Source: Phycisphaerae bacterium (lineage in GTDB: Bacteria; Planctomycetota; Phycisphaerae; SM23-33). Taken from it: a stretch of DNA of 52,188 bases. Positions 26,398 to 35,030 of this stretch are shown piece by piece. Both the position numbers and the translations under genes were made by a program. Position 1 is the first letter of the stretch, and every line of letters starts with the position of its first letter. The notes under the pieces were generated by a model. It was not told where the DNA came from, ran no database searches, and saw only the letters and a program-made list of their open reading frames with translations. The stretch spans positions 1 to 52,188 of the forward strand of contig JADHXQ010000020.1 in the NCBI GenBank assembly GCA_016782885.1, read 5' to 3'.

Positions 26398-28428
26398 CTA
26401 CAACCACAGCTTCATCCGGATCCAGTTGACCAGCCGGCGCGTCCAGATGTAGGCGTACGGGCGGCGATCGATGTTTATCTCCGCCACGCCGGTCATGCCC
26501 GGTCGCATCCACCCGGCGGTCTGAAGCAGCTTGACGCGAACAGGAAAAACGTTTTTACCTTCCGCGGGTCTGGCCACCGGAGTGATTCGTTCGACCACGA
26601 AATCAAAATGCCTCCCCGCGTGCCCCAGCGCCGCGAGCCTGCCTCCCGTGTTCTTGTCGAGTTCGTCGATCTGGTTTTCGAGTTTCCGGCGTCTGACCGG
26701 ATCGCCGGCGCCAAGTTCGTCGAGTTCCTGCTGGATGTTGTTTCGCCGCTCGCAACTGTCTCCGTATTTCTCCATGACTTCGGCGATCTGGTCTTCGCCC
26801 ACGAGCAGTTCTGCCCGCATGTTTTCGATTCTGGCGATCTGGAAAAGCTCCTTGCCCAGCTCGTAGCGCCGGCCCAGGTGCCTTTTGAGGTCTCCGCTGA
26901 CGACTGTGCCCGATATGGGCGACTTGATCGAAGCCAGGGCAATACGCTGCTCGAGGAGGCGAATACTGGCGTCGGCCTTGAGGATATCATCCTCGGCAAT
27001 CTGGACCTGCACCTGCTTGTTGTCATTCCTGGCCTGCTCGGCCTGATTTTCCGCCCGGCTGCGTTCGGCTTGCGACGAGGCGAGGCGCTCCCGCAGTTCC
27101 GCGGTGTCCATTTCAGCCAGGATCGTTTCGCCTTCCAGACCTGCAGCGACTACTTTCTCATTGATTTCCACGTTTACGGTCTTGAGGATCCCCTCGAAAG
27201 GTGCGGGAATCACGTGCTGAGTTCTTACCTGGAGGGTCATCGAACCGCTGGCGGTGTAGTCTCCCTTGAACAGGATGGCGAATACCAGGAAACCGCACAC
27301 GAGTATGGCGATCATTTTCAACCACGTGTGTTTCGCGCCCACGAGCACGCCCAGTCCGCCGCGTATGCTTCCAGCCGCCTTTGCCCCGAACCAGCGGTCG
27401 GTCCTGTGCAGGTCCATCAGCCTGGGGGTGGCCAACTCGCAGGTCAATCGCAGAGCTTCGATCTGTTCGGCGGTAAACGGGTTTTCGGCGGGTCGCTCCA
27501 GAGTAACCACACCGACGCCCTTGCCCTCGCGCCTGAGCGGTAGCGAGACGATTGCCGAAGGCCCGTGGCGACGGGACAGTTCCGATGCGCCGCGGCTGAC
27601 ATAGGTCGCCTCTGGAGATGCGGGCAGGATCACTTCGATATCCTGGTCCAGTGATTCTTCCATTGCCGCTTCGATGTCCTGGACCAGTTTCATTTTGCGG
27701 CTGATCTTCTCGGTACCGCTCACGGCGCCGATCTGAATGTATCGCCCCTTGAGTATTCCGAGGCTGACTCTCTCGCACTTCCAGGTTGACGCCATTTCAT
27801 TGCAAAGCGACATGACAGAGGCGGTGAATTTATCGTGTTCGTTAGTTGCCGCCAGGGTGTCCATGGAAACCCTGAGCCTTGCCAGATCGTTATTGCGTCT
27901 TTGCAGTGAGAGGCGCATTTCGTGCAACCCCATTAAGACGATGGTAAGCTCGATCCGTTCAATGCGGGCGGCGAACATGGTTTCACTGTCGCTTTTATCG
28001 AGCACGTACGCCGCCAGCCCCCGTGCTCCCTGCCCTCCGGTCAGGGGTACGAGCGCCAGGTGACTCCGCGCCGGTTGACCGTAGAGATCCTCGGGATCAT
28101 GCAGCGCCCTGACATCGGTAGAACCTCCAGCCGCTATTTGCGGCGCGATTTCCGCGGCTCGCGCCAACCAGACTGGAGGTGTAGACCCCGGTTCAGCGGG
28201 GGGGTATACCGCCAGGACCTGGGGGCGTCCGTCCGGGGAAATGCGCAGTATCGCGCCGCCCCGGGCGTTGGCGGCCAGGCATTGGGTCTGCACGAGGTGC
28301 GCAAGAAAACCCTCTACCGGGCCGTCGTATCGGCTGAGTTGTTCAAATAGTTCGGCCAGTGTTGGCAGTTGACCATTGTGCGGTTGCAACGGCGTTTTGG
28401 CGGAACTTTCCACGTTGTCTGGAGGCAT
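26398..28428 (-). CDS. GAF-domain sensor fused to a HlyD-type membrane-fusion adaptor
   Basis: This protein has 676 residues. The N-terminal half is soluble and holds one probable GAF-like domain (about 25-165) and a clearer one (about 195-340, with CERVSLGILKGRYIQIGAVSG and AIVSLPLRREGKGVGVVTL). One membrane segment follows at about 372-392 (MIAILVCGFLVFAILF). The rest is a HlyD/AcrA-like adaptor with a lipoyl-like half (HVIPAPFEGILKTVNV), a long coiled coil (about 445-500), SPISGTVVSGD and a C-terminal barrel (GMTGVAEINIDRRP). This would place a ligand-binding sensor in the cytoplasm and an adaptor in the periplasm on one chain. It is 24 bases after the DUF3467-like gene, in the same operon as the PqqD-M50-HlyD protein. 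Confidence 0.8.
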   Translation of the reverse strand: MPPDNVESSAKTPLQPHNGQLPTLAELFEQLSRYDGPVEGFLAHLVQTQCLAANARGGAILRISPDGRPQVLAVYPPAEPGSTPPVWLARAAEIAPQIAAGGSTDVRALHDPEDLYGQPARSHLALVPLTGGQGARGLAAYVLDKSDSETMFAARIERIELTIVLMGLHEMRLSLQRRNNDLARLRVSMDTLAATNEHDKFTASVMSLCNEMASTWKCERVSLGILKGRYIQIGAVSGTEKISRKMKLVQDIEAAMEESLDQDIEVILPASPEATYVSRGASELSRRHGPSAIVSLPLRREGKGVGVVTLERPAENPFTAEQIEALRLTCELATPRLMDLHRTDRWFGAKAAGSIRGGLGVLVGAKHTWLKMIAILVCGFLVFAILFKGDYTASGSMTLQVRTQHVIPAPFEGILKTVNVEINEKVVAAGLEGETILAEMDTAELRERLASSQAERSRAENQAEQARNDNKQVQVQIAEDDILKADASIRLLEQRIALASIKSPISGTVVSGDLKRHLGRRYELGKELFQIARIENMRAELLVGEDQIAEVMEKYGDSCERRNNIQQELDELGAGDPVRRRKLENQIDELDKNTGGRLAALGHAGRHFDFVVERITPVARPAEGKNVFPVRVKLLQTAGWMRPGMTGVAEINIDRRPYAYIWTRRLVNWIRMKLWL

Positions 28429-28452
28429 CTGGGATGAGTCTCCGAGGTGGTG

Positions 28453-28815
28453 CTACTGGTCGCTCTTGATCCGCTTGTTGTCGTCGAGCTCCAACTCACC
28501 GAACCGCTCTTCATGCCGCCTGACCAACTGCCCGAGCGTAAGGGCAAGGCGTTTGGCGGAATAGTAGTTCAGGATGATCCGGTCGGTGATCTGCAGCATG
28601 ATCTCCGGTTGCTGGTCAGGCTGCGGCGGGACGGGCGTGTTCAGACCGAAGTCGAGGATGACCTCGTTGATAAGCCCGTGCGTGTTGAACGCGTTGGCAT
28701 AGCTGGTTTTTACATCTCGCTGGTCCATGCGAACCCGGATCGTCTGCTGTTGCCCTTGTTTCTCGCCTGTTGCCTGTGAGGTGTCCTGAGCTTGTTCGGG
28801 GTTGTCTTTGGTCAT
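28453..28815 (-). CDS. DUF3467-like small soluble protein
   Basis: This protein has 120 residues and no signal or membrane segment. A Gln/Thr-rich leader of about 30 residues precedes a domain matching DUF3467: SYANAFNTHGLINEVILDFGLN, then ITDRIILNYYSAKRLALTLGQ and a C-terminal RRHEERFGELEL. The function of this domain is not established. Its ATG overlaps the stop of the upstream adaptor gene (TGATG), with AAGGA eight bases before it; the TTG one codon earlier is unlikely. Because it is embedded and coupled in an export operon, it may be a cytoplasmic accessory or assembly factor, but this is inference. Confidence 0.75.
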   Translation of the reverse strand: MTKDNPEQAQDTSQATGEKQGQQQTIRVRMDQRDVKTSYANAFNTHGLINEVILDFGLNTPVPPQPDQQPEIMLQITDRIILNYYSAKRLALTLGQLVRRHEERFGELELDDNKRIKSDQ

Positions 28816-29723
28816 CAACTTGTTCCTTTCTTGTTGATTGGTATTCCCGTCTTGTCTGCCGGGGCGAATCGCACGAATACTTTCTTGCCGGCGGGTCTTC
28901 CGCTGGGATTGGGTATCTCGACACGTACTATCTGCGTACCGCTGGCTGCGTCTATCTCATCGGCAACGTAAATGATCCTGCCTTCGGCCGGTGGGCCCTT
29001 GGCTTTTGGGAAAATCACATATGCCTTCTGGGCGACTTTGAGTTTCAGTGTGTCGACGACATCTTCGGGGACCGGCACGTCGATCTGGAGCGGATCGATC
29101 TTGATGATCCGGATAACTTCCTTCAGGCGATCGACCGACTCTCCGCGAGAAACGAAAACCTTGAAGACCTTGAATGTGTCGGTGGGCTTATCCTTGTCGG
29201 AAGTAGGCACGCACAGTCTCAATCGATTGACCTGGACTTCGGCCTGTTTGTACTTCAACAGGTTCTGGTCGTGTTCAAATCGTGCAAGCGTCAGAGACAG
29301 ATTTGAAATCGTGACCTCCAGGCGCGCGTGCTGTTCTTCCAGTTCGGTGGCTGCGTTCTTGGCCCTGGCATTGAGGACTCGTTTGAGATCGAGTTTCTTC
29401 TGGTCGAGTTGTGCTACTGCAGCTTCCACGTGCGTTTTATCTTCAGCCTGAGCCTTCAATTGTGCCATCTGAACGCGTTCGGCCTTGTCGTCGAGCTGCA
29501 CCAGGGTCTGTCCTGGTTTTACCGTGTCGCCATCCTTGACGTGGACTTTCGAGACCCGGACCGGCATGGTTGATGAGACAGTAATATCCTCGCTTGCTCT
29601 TACGATAGCCTTGTATTGGTATACCTGTTTTTCCGGTACGGCGGCGGTTCCGCTGAGCAATGCTACCGACAATACCCCTGCGAATATTACAAGTTTTTCG
29701 ATCATATCGAGCTTTCGCTTCAC
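28815..29723 (-). CDS. HlyD/RND-type periplasmic adaptor protein (first gene of six-gene operon)
   Basis: This protein has about 302 residues. A basic N-terminus (KRKLDMIEK) and hydrophobic stretch form a signal peptide or anchor ending near SGTAAVPEKQ. MPVRVSKVHVKDGDTVKPGQTLVQLDD is the first lipoyl half, a coiled coil runs from about 75 to 155, and the second half and a beta-barrel follow (PLQIDVPVPEDVVDTLKLK, GRIIYVADEIDAASGTQIVRVEI). This is the membrane-fusion architecture that links inner-membrane exporters to outer-membrane channels. I prefer GTG 29723, which has GGGA upstream and opens with the basic signal sequence. GTG 29741 would place the start inside a perfect inverted repeat. 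No outer-membrane channel or RND pump gene is nearby. Confidence 0.78.
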   Translation of the reverse strand: MKRKLDMIEKLVIFAGVLSVALLSGTAAVPEKQVYQYKAIVRASEDITVSSTMPVRVSKVHVKDGDTVKPGQTLVQLDDKAERVQMAQLKAQAEDKTHVEAAVAQLDQKKLDLKRVLNARAKNAATELEEQHARLEVTISNLSLTLARFEHDQNLLKYKQAEVQVNRLRLCVPTSDKDKPTDTFKVFKVFVSRGESVDRLKEVIRIIKIDPLQIDVPVPEDVVDTLKLKVAQKAYVIFPKAKGPPAEGRIIYVADEIDAASGTQIVRVEIPNPSGRPAGKKVFVRFAPADKTGIPINKKGTS

Positions 29724-29736
29724 GGTTGGTTCTTCC

Positions 29737-29757
29737 CTCACTGATTGTCTCAGTGAG
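29737..29757. promoter_or_regulatory. Perfect 8-bp inverted repeat at the head of the SecA-like/adaptor operon
   Basis: CTCACTGA (29737-29744) and TCAGTGAG (29750-29757) are exact reverse complements around TTGTC. The repeat sits 14 bases before GTG 29723 and about 90 bases after the TATAAT box. It could be an operator or a leader hairpin that controls translation. Confidence 0.55.
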
Positions 29758-29846
29758 TATCCTGCGGTTTGATGTCCGAATCAAGCGTTTTCTTGTACCG
29801 GTAGTGAGTCTAGAGATAAGTATCGACCAGTAAGCTCTCTAGGATA

Positions 29847-29852
29847 ATTATA
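29847..29852 (-). promoter_or_regulatory. Consensus -10 box TATAAT for the six-gene operon
   Basis: An exact TATAAT reads on the minus strand in an AT-rich patch unlike the surrounding GC-rich DNA. No good -35 match lies 16-18 bases upstream, where the sequence reads roughly TGTTAT, so activator help is possible. The expected start near 29840 leaves a leader of about 115 bases containing the inverted repeat. Confidence 0.4.
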
Positions 29853-29880
29853 AGCGAAATAGAAATGTATAACATGCGGG

Positions 29881-30882
29881 CTAAGGGATCTGCTCGATGG
29901 GATCGCACATCGCCTTGAGATTCTCCGGTGGAGTTCCCGAAGGGATTTCACAACCGGCATTGACCATAAATGGGTTACCCGCTTGACGATACGTTTGCAG
30001 CATCGTTTGCCTGATCGATTCGGGTGTTCCGCGGCAGACGCCCTCGGCCGGATCGATATTGCCCCCGATCACCACTCCCTCTCCGACCTTCTGGCGCACC
30101 GTCGCCATGTCCACCATGTGGTCAACGTCCAGAATGTCGACCCCCAGCCCGGCGATACAGTCCAGCAGGTGCGTGATATTCCCGCATATGTGCAGTTTCA
30201 CATACGCGCCGGCAGCTTGGATGGCGTCGACGAGGCGTTTTTCTCTGGGAAGGATCAGCGATTCGTAGGTCTGCGGGGATACCAGGGACGCCACGGCGTC
30301 GCCGATCCCGATGGTGTCGGCTCCGGCGCGGATCTGGGCCTCGGCGAATGCGATGCCCGTTTCTGTGCATAGGTCCATCAGTTCTAGCGCGAACGGTTCG
30401 TCGATGACGGTGTCCATCATGAATGTCGCCACGTCGCGCAGGTTGGCGGCTTCGGCCGCTGGTCCTTCGACCCAACCGAGAATCGAATACCGCCCGCCGA
30501 ACTGCTCTTTGTACGCCGTCACGGCGTTGACGCGATCTCTCATGCGCTCGGACCCCAGCGGGTCGGGATGGGTGAGGGTCGACAGATCCTTGGTCTCGGC
30601 CAGTGGTTGCGTGCTTATCGGAGTGGCGTCCGTGCGGTAGGTTATCTCCGAGCCGAAACCCTGCGTTTCGCGATACGGATCGGAGATGCAGCTCAACTGG
30701 TCGATACCGAAATCGACGGCGCACTGTTCGTTGGCTCGGACCAATACGCGATAATCCGAGGCGAACTCCGCGTAGTTCGACCCGATATGCTCCGCCGCAA
30801 ACTGCATGAGGATCGGCGTGCGCGGAAGAAAGTCCACCGCCTCACCGGCCAGTACGCCCAGATATCGCTCCAGTCCGTTCAT
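29881..30882 (-). CDS. Uroporphyrinogen decarboxylase-family protein (MtaA/MtbA-like)
   Basis: This is a cytoplasmic protein of 333 residues with the UroD TIM-barrel fold. KLHICGN near residue 230 and a Cys in VNAGCEIPSGTP near 310 provide the His-x-Cys...Cys pattern that binds zinc in corrinoid methyltransferases of the MtaA/MtbA type. It is therefore more likely a methyl-transfer enzyme than a haem-pathway decarboxylase. AGGAGA precedes ATG 30882, and the gene lies 33 bases behind the large HEAT-cytochrome gene, likely on one transcript. No corrinoid protein or reactivator is seen beside it. The methyl donor is unknown. Confidence 0.75.
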   Translation of the reverse strand: MNGLERYLGVLAGEAVDFLPRTPILMQFAAEHIGSNYAEFASDYRVLVRANEQCAVDFGIDQLSCISDPYRETQGFGSEITYRTDATPISTQPLAETKDLSTLTHPDPLGSERMRDRVNAVTAYKEQFGGRYSILGWVEGPAAEAANLRDVATFMMDTVIDEPFALELMDLCTETGIAFAEAQIRAGADTIGIGDAVASLVSPQTYESLILPREKRLVDAIQAAGAYVKLHICGNITHLLDCIAGLGVDILDVDHMVDMATVRQKVGEGVVIGGNIDPAEGVCRGTPESIRQTMLQTYRQAGNPFMVNAGCEIPSGTPPENLKAMCDPIEQIP

Positions 30883-30915
30883 GCCGAGTCTCCTTTACTC
30901 CGCGTGGCGCGGGGT

Positions 30916-33900
30916 TTACTTCGACATTTTCGCTATCGACTCGAGCAGAGCGCGCCTCGTCATGAGTTCGGGATATTCTTCGGCGATCTTTTTCAGTTCC
31001 GCCAGCATGCTCTTGTCGGAGATATTCCCAAGGGCAACTGCGGCCTGCTCGCGCGTACTCGACGCGTTGTTGAGGTCCTGCACAGCCTTCATCAGCGCCG
31101 GCGCCGCCTTCTTCGCTTTGAGCCGGCCCAGAGACCATGCGGCGGCTGGGCGATAGAACGGTCGCCAGGCTTTGTAGATAATATGGGTTGGCGGCGGGTT
31201 CAGGCCCAGCGAGGTTTCCGTGGGATCCTTGGTCAGCATCTCGACAAACAGGTCGGTCGATCCGGTATCACCGATCCGCCCCAGGGTTCGTGTCAGCATG
31301 AAACAGACCCATGCGCGGGTTTCCGACGGTTTGTCTGCCCGCCAGGTCTTCAGCACTGTACGGATCCTCTCGGCGTATTTCAGGTCCATGCACACCACTG
31401 ACAGAACCTGCGCCGCCCTCGCCTGGGCCGAATGCCTCCTTATATGGCCCTCATTGTGGGGGGCTTTGGAGACCGCCGCGGTCAACGCGGCGTCGGCCTT
31501 GGCGTTCCCGGACTTATCGCCCAGCACCGCCAGGCATGCTTCAACGACGTTGTCCATCTGCCCGATTCGCTTGACCGTGCGACCGACCATCTTTTCGTAA
31601 CTGTCCAGTTCGTACAGCAGCCCGCGGTCCTTGTCCACCGGTATCGACATCACGATCGGACCGGCCAGTTCTCCGCCGGCGGCGCTTTTCATTCGCTCCA
31701 GCGCCTCGAGCATACGGAAGTAGCCCGGTGAGGCCTGGGCGCTTCTCAACCAACCGTGCTCGCCGGTATGCATGACCTGCGACTCGAAATTCCCCAGTTT
31801 CGCCAGCGCCGCCAGAATCGCTTTTTCCGCTTCGGCGCCGCCGATCCTTCCGAGCGCCTCGGCGGACGTGGCGCACAGGTAGGTCGGCTTCTGGTTGAAA
31901 CCGCCTTCATTCCAACCGCCCTTACCGCGTTTATTCAGATTAGCATTCATGATCGCGACCAGGTCGGGTATCGCCTGGCGGTCCCGCAGATAACCCAGCG
32001 AGCGGATGGCGGCCATCAGCATCCGGAGTTCGCCCTTGGGATTGCTCGCCAGCCAGTCGCGAATCGCTTTCTTGCCCGTTTCTCCGCCCACGTGTCCCAG
32101 CGCCTCGATCGCCATGTGCGCTTCCTGGGTGCCCTTGCCGCCGGCCGAACCGAACCCCGCTATGTCGCCCGCGACCAGGTCAAACTCGGCGCCCTCTCTG
32201 AGCGAGGCTTTCTTGAGTTCCCCGTCGAGGGAATATTCAAGCTCCGTTGTCTTGTTGATGCCCGGGGCGGGATCCCTGCCGGCGAACGTGTGACTCGCGC
32301 TGAAGGTGAACTTGCCAGCGGCGACCCGCTTGCTGATCTTCTTTGCCAGATCTATCTGCTTGGCGGGTTTGCCTTTCACGCCGTAGAGCGCCGACTTGAT
32401 GACGATCTTCGGGGCTGTTTTCTTGCCCGTCGCCGCCGTTGCGGTAAGCTGACCGTCCGGCGATATTTTGGCGATCAGCGCCTTTTCAATCGCGTCGAAG
32501 TCTGTTCCGCCCGCGGGGTTGCCCGTCAGGTGCTCCAAGGCTCCGGTTGCGGCGCGCACCACGGTGGCGTTGGTGTCTTTCAACAGTTCCATGAGCGGTT
32601 TGACCGCATCGCGATTACCGCACGCCGACAGCGACAGAGCGGCCGCACAACGCATCTCGGGGCTCTTGTCGCCCAGGGCCTTGACCAGAATCGGGACCGA
32701 CGATCGGTTGCGGAGTATTCCCAATCGACGAATTGTCGAAAGGCTCGCATCATTCGGCACGGTCTTGAGATTTATGGCGACAACCTCGCGGAACTTGTCC
32801 AGTTGCAGGTTAACGATTCCGCCGTTGGCGCCGTTATTGGCCCTGAAGCGGTGCGGGTCGCCCTGCCCGGTCAGCTTGAGGGGTTTGGTTCTCATGGCCT
32901 TGGCCGGCGTCATACTCGGAGCGGCATCGACCGGGGCGTGACAGCCCACGCACGCCCTCTGTTCGCCCGGACGCGTGTAAATCCACGACAGTTCGCTGAT
33001 AACCGCTCGCCCTTCGCCGTCGATCGCCTGCAGCGCCAGCGGGCGGTCCGCGGGGACCTCAACATAGAACGATCCGTCTGCGGCCAGAGGCACGGAGCCA
33101 AGCTCAACGCCAACGGTTCCGATGTGGACGTAAATGGCCTTGGTCGGTTCGATCGTAAAGGGGCGTCCTTCATAGACGCGGATGGCCTTGATGCGTTTTG
33201 TGTCCGCGGCGGTGTGCTGGGTGTTCAGGACATTCTGACTGTAGAGAAAGCCCGTCTTGTCAATTCGGCGTTCGGCGGCGGGGTCGATCATAGACGGAAC
33301 CACAGACGGTCTCTTGCGGGCGCCGAGGTGAACGACCGAATGTATACCGTTCATCGAGAAGACACCCTTTTGGCTCTTGTCCTTCGGGTCGAAAACGACG
33401 ATCTGATTCTTTCCCCTGGCGGTGCAGAGCAAGCGTCCGTCGGGCAAAGGCGACAGGTCGAACGGAAGGAATCCGCCGCCGATATCCAGGCCTGTCGCCG
33501 TAGCCGACGTGACCAGGCCCCTCTGGTTGATCGCCGCGACGCGCCCGTCAGGCATCGGCGCCGGGCTGCCTATACCGTATCTGCGGAGCCAGTTCATCGC
33601 GGGTTCCGCGGCGACATCGCGATCGAGTCGAACACCCTTGCGCCCGGGCCCGATAATGACCTGCCCGGCGGTGGCGTCCATCCGCGTCTGGTGCAGGTGC
33701 GCTTCGACTTTCGCGCGCTCCAGGAAATTGTCGGAGCGGATAAACACCAGCGATCCGTCAGCCATCACGCGCGGTTCACGGTCAGCCACAATATGATAGG
33801 TCAACGGGCGGATCTTTCCGGTCTTCGGATCGTATGTCCAGAGCGACGAGGCGTACTTTCCGTGATATTCCTCGCGGCTCCCGAGGCGCGTGGAGCTGAA

Positions 33901-34974
33901 GGCTATCCGCCCGTCGGGCAGTTCCATCGGATCGTAGTCGTGGAACGGTCCGTCGGTAAGCTGCACGACGCTTTTCTCACCGCCCGGGGCGGCGTCGCCC
34001 TTTGCGGTCATGTCGATCCTGTAGATATGGAAGAAGGCTTCGCCTGCTTTGACCTTCGTGAAGTAGACCGTCTTACCGTCAAAGGAAACGCTCGGCGAGC
34101 CTACCGTTCCCTGACCGGCGTCGCACAGCAGCGTCTTCTTCCCGTCAGGCCCGAGCGGTATGAGGCTCCACAGTTGGCGTCCCAATGCCGCGGGGGTCAT
34201 CGGGTCCATCTCGAAATACGCGCGCGTGCCGCGTATGTTCTGGTGATAGATCGGTTGGCGGTTCACATTCAGAGCGACGGCGCTGCCGACAAAAACCACG
34301 CCGTCTTTGTAGATCGGTTTCTTGAGTTCTTCTTCGTCGGCCAGAACGGCGGGCAACGGAGCGGGTTTCCGAGGGCGTTGCGGTCTGCGCGGAGCCGAAC
34401 CGTCCAGCTTGCCCCAGGGCGCCGAACCATAGGCGCCGATAACGGTGACAGGCGTCCAGTCGGGCCCGGCGGTAAAACCGTTGTCCTTCCACCCCGACGT
34501 CGGTTTCGATGAACTGATCCAGGTCTTGTCGCTGACAAGTTCAAACGTTTCCTTGACGTCTTCGAATTCAACAACCATCTTGACCAGAAGCCCCGACGGA
34601 CCGGGGACGGTGTTTGTGCCTGCAATCGCGATCGCGTTCTTCTCGATCACGAGATGCCTGGCGACATCGACGCTTTGGGGGCGCCGCCATGAATCGGAGC
34701 CCGAATCGTTCCGCCCGACCTGCTTGCCGTTGACATGCAGCGTCCAGAGGTTGTCGCAGGTGATGAGGACATGAGCCTTCTTGGGCTTCTGCCCGGCGGG
34801 GAACGCCATATCCTTCTGGAAATACCAGGTACCGGCGGCTTCCCCAGTACCCTTGTGCCATATCCAGTTGGCGCCGGTAAAGGCCGGTGATTTTGCGGCA
34901 GCGCAGACCCTGCCGGACGCGAACAGCAAACCCGGCAGGCCGGCGATGATTAAAAACCTTGATAAATACTTCAT
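30916..34974 (-). CDS. Giant secreted HzsA-like propeller/monoheme protein with C-terminal HEAT repeats
   Basis: This protein has 1352 residues and a signal peptide ending near GRVCAAAKS. A galactose-binding-like beta-sandwich (about 32-190, ANWIWHKGTG..., LHVNGKQVG) precedes a TolB-like propeller (about 240-560, PSVSFDGKTVYFTKV, ELPDGRIAFSSTR). A domain as in the other HzsA-like proteins carries a single haem site CVGCH (about 675-679). The second expected CxxCH and its surrounding domain are absent. Instead there are HEAT/PBS-lyase-like repeats (about 715-800 and 955-1350; SVPILVKALGDKSPEMRCAAALSLSACG). HEAT repeats suggest a protein-binding scaffold. The start is preceded by a purine-rich stretch, GAAAGAAGAAGAC. 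The role is unknown, possibly surface substrate or partner binding with one-electron transfer. Confidence 0.8.
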   Translation of the reverse strand: MKYLSRFLIIAGLPGLLFASGRVCAAAKSPAFTGANWIWHKGTGEAAGTWYFQKDMAFPAGQKPKKAHVLITCDNLWTLHVNGKQVGRNDSGSDSWRRPQSVDVARHLVIEKNAIAIAGTNTVPGPSGLLVKMVVEFEDVKETFELVSDKTWISSSKPTSGWKDNGFTAGPDWTPVTVIGAYGSAPWGKLDGSAPRRPQRPRKPAPLPAVLADEEELKKPIYKDGVVFVGSAVALNVNRQPIYHQNIRGTRAYFEMDPMTPAALGRQLWSLIPLGPDGKKTLLCDAGQGTVGSPSVSFDGKTVYFTKVKAGEAFFHIYRIDMTAKGDAAPGGEKSVVQLTDGPFHDYDPMELPDGRIAFSSTRLGSREEYHGKYASSLWTYDPKTGKIRPLTYHIVADREPRVMADGSLVFIRSDNFLERAKVEAHLHQTRMDATAGQVIIGPGRKGVRLDRDVAAEPAMNWLRRYGIGSPAPMPDGRVAAINQRGLVTSATATGLDIGGGFLPFDLSPLPDGRLLCTARGKNQIVVFDPKDKSQKGVFSMNGIHSVVHLGARKRPSVVPSMIDPAAERRIDKTGFLYSQNVLNTQHTAADTKRIKAIRVYEGRPFTIEPTKAIYVHIGTVGVELGSVPLAADGSFYVEVPADRPLALQAIDGEGRAVISELSWIYTRPGEQRACVGCHAPVDAAPSMTPAKAMRTKPLKLTGQGDPHRFRANNGANGGIVNLQLDKFREVVAINLKTVPNDASLSTIRRLGILRNRSSVPILVKALGDKSPEMRCAAALSLSACGNRDAVKPLMELLKDTNATVVRAATGALEHLTGNPAGGTDFDAIEKALIAKISPDGQLTATAATGKKTAPKIVIKSALYGVKGKPAKQIDLAKKISKRVAAGKFTFSASHTFAGRDPAPGINKTTELEYSLDGELKKASLREGAEFDLVAGDIAGFGSAGGKGTQEAHMAIEALGHVGGETGKKAIRDWLASNPKGELRMLMAAIRSLGYLRDRQAIPDLVAIMNANLNKRGKGGWNEGGFNQKPTYLCATSAEALGRIGGAEAEKAILAALAKLGNFESQVMHTGEHGWLRSAQASPGYFRMLEALERMKSAAGGELAGPIVMSIPVDKDRGLLYELDSYEKMVGRTVKRIGQMDNVVEACLAVLGDKSGNAKADAALTAAVSKAPHNEGHIRRHSAQARAAQVLSVVCMDLKYAERIRTVLKTWRADKPSETRAWVCFMLTRTLGRIGDTGSTDLFVEMLTKDPTETSLGLNPPPTHIIYKAWRPFYRPAAAWSLGRLKAKKAAPALMKAVQDLNNASSTREQAAVALGNISDKSMLAELKKIAEEYPELMTRRALLESIAKMSK

Positions 34975-35030
34975 TTGTCTTCTTCTTTCGGTTAATACGG
35001 ATTCTGATAGAACATTGTGCGGGGCCCACG

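Noticed and set aside
31756..34512. 918-codon plus-strand open frame
   Set aside because: It is antisense to the HEAT-cytochrome gene, with no signal or domain.
1007..35012. Shared 12-mer ATTCTGATAGAA at 1007-1018 and 35001-35012 as a common operator
   Set aside because: It reads in opposite orientation relative to the downstream genes and the flanks do not match, so chance is adequate.
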